From NCBI GenBank assembly GCA_963974215.1, contig CAXBBL010000005.1, positions 62,001 through 126,000 on the forward strand: a DNA stretch of 64,000 nucleotides. The letters are read 5' to 3'. The notes under the pieces are model-generated. The model had not been told where the DNA came from, ran no database searches, and saw only the letters and a list, made by a program, of their open reading frames with translations. Each line of letters starts with the position of its first letter. Position 1 is the stretch's first letter. Below are positions 62,375-64,000 of this stretch, piece after piece. The DNA comes from Croceimicrobium sp963974215 (lineage in GTDB: Bacteria; Bacteroidota; Bacteroidia; Flavobacteriales; Schleiferiaceae). The translations under genes were made by a program, and so were the position numbers.

Positions 62375-63009
62375 TGGGTTATTCCGACCTTAAAATCTAC
62401 GGGGAACACAGTCATCCTGAGAGAGGAGTTTTCCGCGGGTAAACCAAGAAGATTTGATGACATGTAGCCCGGAATCATATAAACGAAGACTCATATTACA
62501 ATTTAGTCTGATTCGTTAATAGTAGGTTATCCGGCCTCAATTACGATCGCCAAAAATCAAAATGAAAGGCTTAGTGAGTTGGGAAGCGACTTGAGGAGCT
62601 CGCCCACCGAGCTTGCCTTTTATAAAGATTTTTGAAGAGAGGAATTGGAGCCTTGATTTTTTTGGTTCTTTTTTGATCAAGCAAAAAACGAACGACATAA
62701 CATATTGATAATCATATTTTTGACGAGGAATAGGATTAAGAAAACGGATGAAAAATTTAATCTGTCATGGGTTACTTGTTTCAGGATCATGATAGTTCAT
62801 AACCAAATGCTGAGTCTCTTACGACTACCCCTAATTTCGCCAAACAGATTAGCGTTTCCAAAGTAAAATCCCGGGGCGAAATTCTCCCTTCTAACCAAAA
62901 GGGGAATTCCTTAGTATTGATTTTCAAGGGTTTTGAATACTAATATGAATAGGTGTTTGTTTCACAGCCCTGCGAATTATCGCGTGGATTGTTGGAGAGG
63001 GAAATTAGC

Positions 63010-63067
63010 TTGTAACCGTTTTTAAAAGGGAGAAGATTCCGAAATAAATTCGGAATGACGGTCTGGG
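63010..63067. repeat. 58-base palindromic repeat, copy 2
   Basis: Same unit as 62317-62374 in the same orientation. The hairpin loop reads ATAAA instead of CTAAA while both 8-base arms are unchanged. Confidence 0.75.
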
Positions 63068-63286
63068 AAGGATTTACCATCTCTTAAACCTACTAGTAAC
63101 AGGTCTGCCCAAATGATATCTTTCTCGCGAATCTTGCGGTCGCTTTTAGAACTTAAACCCACTGAGCGAATGGCAAAGCGCTGATCATTTTTGAAAATGG
63201 TTCCGCCGTTCCAATGCGGCGTTTATTTTGTCCGCAGATGACTAAAATATTGGGCCTATCTGTCAATGTTCTAAAAAATAAACTAA

Positions 63287-63760
63287 TTAATCATGATGAT
63301 AAGGCTCGCCCTTCAAAATAGTGGCGGCTCGGTAAATTTGCTCCGCGAAAATGGCGCGAATAATCTGATGGGAGAAGGTCATTTTAGAAAGGGAGATTTT
63401 ACCATCTGCAGCAGCATACACATCGGGCGAAAAGCCGTAAGCCCCGCCAATGCAAAAGACGATGCGTTTGGGACTGCGATTAAACCAAGTCTGCAATTGC
63501 TGGGCAAAGCCACGGGAATGGTATTCTTTGCCTTTTTCATCGAGAAGGATGAGTAAATCGCCCGCCTTTTTTTCCGCTAGTATTTTCTGACCTTCTTGTT
63601 CTTTGATCTGATCTTGCGTAAGCTTTTTGGTGTTTTTTATATCGGCAATTACTTTGGCTTCAAAAGGCCAATAATGTTGCAAACGGCCGAAATACTTGTC
63701 TTCCAAGCTTAACACCGCAGCTTCATTAGTTTTACCTATCATCAATAATTCTATTCTCAT
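63287..63760 (-). CDS. rlmH: 23S rRNA pseudouridine(1915)-N3-methyltransferase RlmH
   Basis: This 157-residue protein is RlmH, a SPOUT-fold enzyme that methylates pseudouridine 1915 in helix 69 of 23S rRNA in assembled 70S ribosomes. The SAM-binding knot is visible: LLILLDEKGKEYHSRGFA (about 69-86), RIVFCIGGAYGFSPDVY (about 99-115) and LSKMTFSHQIIRAIFAEQIYRA (split, about 123-144), ending EPYHHD. The length is standard. It is divergent from the glutathione peroxidase gene with a 54-base spacer. Confidence 0.96.
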   Translation of the reverse strand: MRIELLMIGKTNEAAVLSLEDKYFGRLQHYWPFEAKVIADIKNTKKLTQDQIKEQEGQKILAEKKAGDLLILLDEKGKEYHSRGFAQQLQTWFNRSPKRIVFCIGGAYGFSPDVYAAADGKISLSKMTFSHQIIRAIFAEQIYRAATILKGEPYHHD

Positions 63761-63814
63761 CGCTTCGACGTACTTTGCAGCGCAAATAAAAAGTAATTCT
63801 TACAAAGAATAGCC

Positions 63815-64000
63815 ATGGCAACAAATAAAGACTTTTATGCTCTTTCGGTGAAGAACCCGCAGGGCAAAGAGATGAAGATGGAAGACTATAAAGGTAAGGT
63901 CTTACTAATCGTAAACACCGCCACCAAATGTGGTTTAGCGCCGCAGTTCGACGGTCTGGAAACGCTGCATCAGAAATATAAAGATCAGGGCTTGGTGATA
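63815..64000 (+). CDS. Glutathione peroxidase family protein (3' end outside window)
   Basis: The frame starts with MATNKDFYALSVKNPQGKEM and runs open to the window end (62 codons seen). The peroxidatic cysteine lies in the motif VNTATKCGLAPQFDGLE (about 34-50), the standard GPx/thiol peroxidase signature (N-T-A-S/T-x-C-G). The visible part covers the first strands of the thioredoxin-like fold. It reduces peroxides, with thioredoxin as the likely donor in bacteria. The rest of the gene is beyond the window. Confidence 0.9.
   Translation, partial: MATNKDFYALSVKNPQGKEMKMEDYKGKVLLIVNTATKCGLAPQFDGLETLHQKYKDQGLVI

Larger units (their letters stand above)
62226..63286. other. Long non-coding gap with dispersed repeat
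   Basis: About 1.06 kb carry no supported gene. A minus-strand frame at 62179-62478 runs through a repeat and the terminator and is not credible. Two copies of a 58-base palindromic repeat lie at 62317-62374 and 63010-63067. Confidence 0.55.

Noticed and set aside
62179..62478. A 99-codon minus-strand frame after rplI
   Set aside because: It runs through the operon terminator and a palindromic repeat and has no protein-like features.
1..64000. CRISPR array, rRNA operon or insertion sequence
   Set aside because: I looked for regularly spaced repeats, rRNA motifs and transposase genes with terminal repeats and saw none.

Overview
The window looks like the chromosome of a member of the Bacteroidota, probably a marine flavobacterial relative. 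Five secreted proteins end in Por/type IX secretion (T9SS) C-terminal sorting domains (YPNP-type motifs). Promoter-like sites match the Bacteroidetes TTTG-N19-TAnnTTTG pattern, Shine-Dalgarno sequences are largely absent, and housekeeping genes such as a monomeric NADP-type isocitrate dehydrogenase and an N-terminal-arm tyrosine integrase fit this phylum. No 16S rRNA or other direct taxonomic marker is present.

Positions 1 to about 17.7 kb are the right part of a prophage or phage-derived element integrated at the 3' end of a tRNA-Arg(ACG) gene (17666-17739, minus strand); its left end lies before the window. It contains the C-terminal part of the large terminase. An accessory block follows: a RadC/JAB protein, an ArdC-N-like protein, and an HTH regulator coupled to a PutAbiC abortive-infection protein. 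A first tightly coupled morphogenesis operon carries a portal, a duplicated adaptor-like protein and two small proteins. A two-gene AT-rich cassette of unknown function lies on the opposite strand with its own host-type promoter. A second coupled operon carries tail completion proteins, a tape measure, distal tail and hub-like proteins, and the integrase closes the element. Both plus-strand operons start from near-identical two-box leaders only a few bases before the ATG. I could not find a major capsid protein, prohead protease or scaffold, so the element may be a satellite, a defective prophage, or use an unusual capsid.

From 17.8 to 21.1 kb is a minus-strand housekeeping group (clpS, plsY, purL). 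From 21.1 to 51.7 kb lies a variable region rich in secreted and surface genes: a sulfotransferase, a 1,947-residue multidomain T9SS adhesin-like protein, further T9SS proteins, small exported proteins, an S41 protease, an MBOAT/SGNH-like O-acylation pair, an N-acetylmuramoyl-alanine amidase homologue and an ECF sigma/membrane-partner pair. Several genes here show decay or loss of catalytic residues: a lipoprotein with an in-frame stop, a frameshifted DUF4377-like gene, an S2P-like protein without its zinc-binding motif, and an amidase lacking its catalytic glutamate. Long non-coding gaps hold terminators, foldback structures and short dispersed repeats.

From 51.7 to 64 kb are a TolC/MacB-type permease/MacA-type export operon without an ATPase gene, a VanY-like carboxypeptidase next to isocitrate dehydrogenase, dnaX with an A11 tract flanked by stops in both shifted frames, the rpsF-rpsR-rplI ribosomal operon, a 1.1 kb repeat-bearing gap, rlmH, and the start of a glutathione peroxidase gene cut by the window end.
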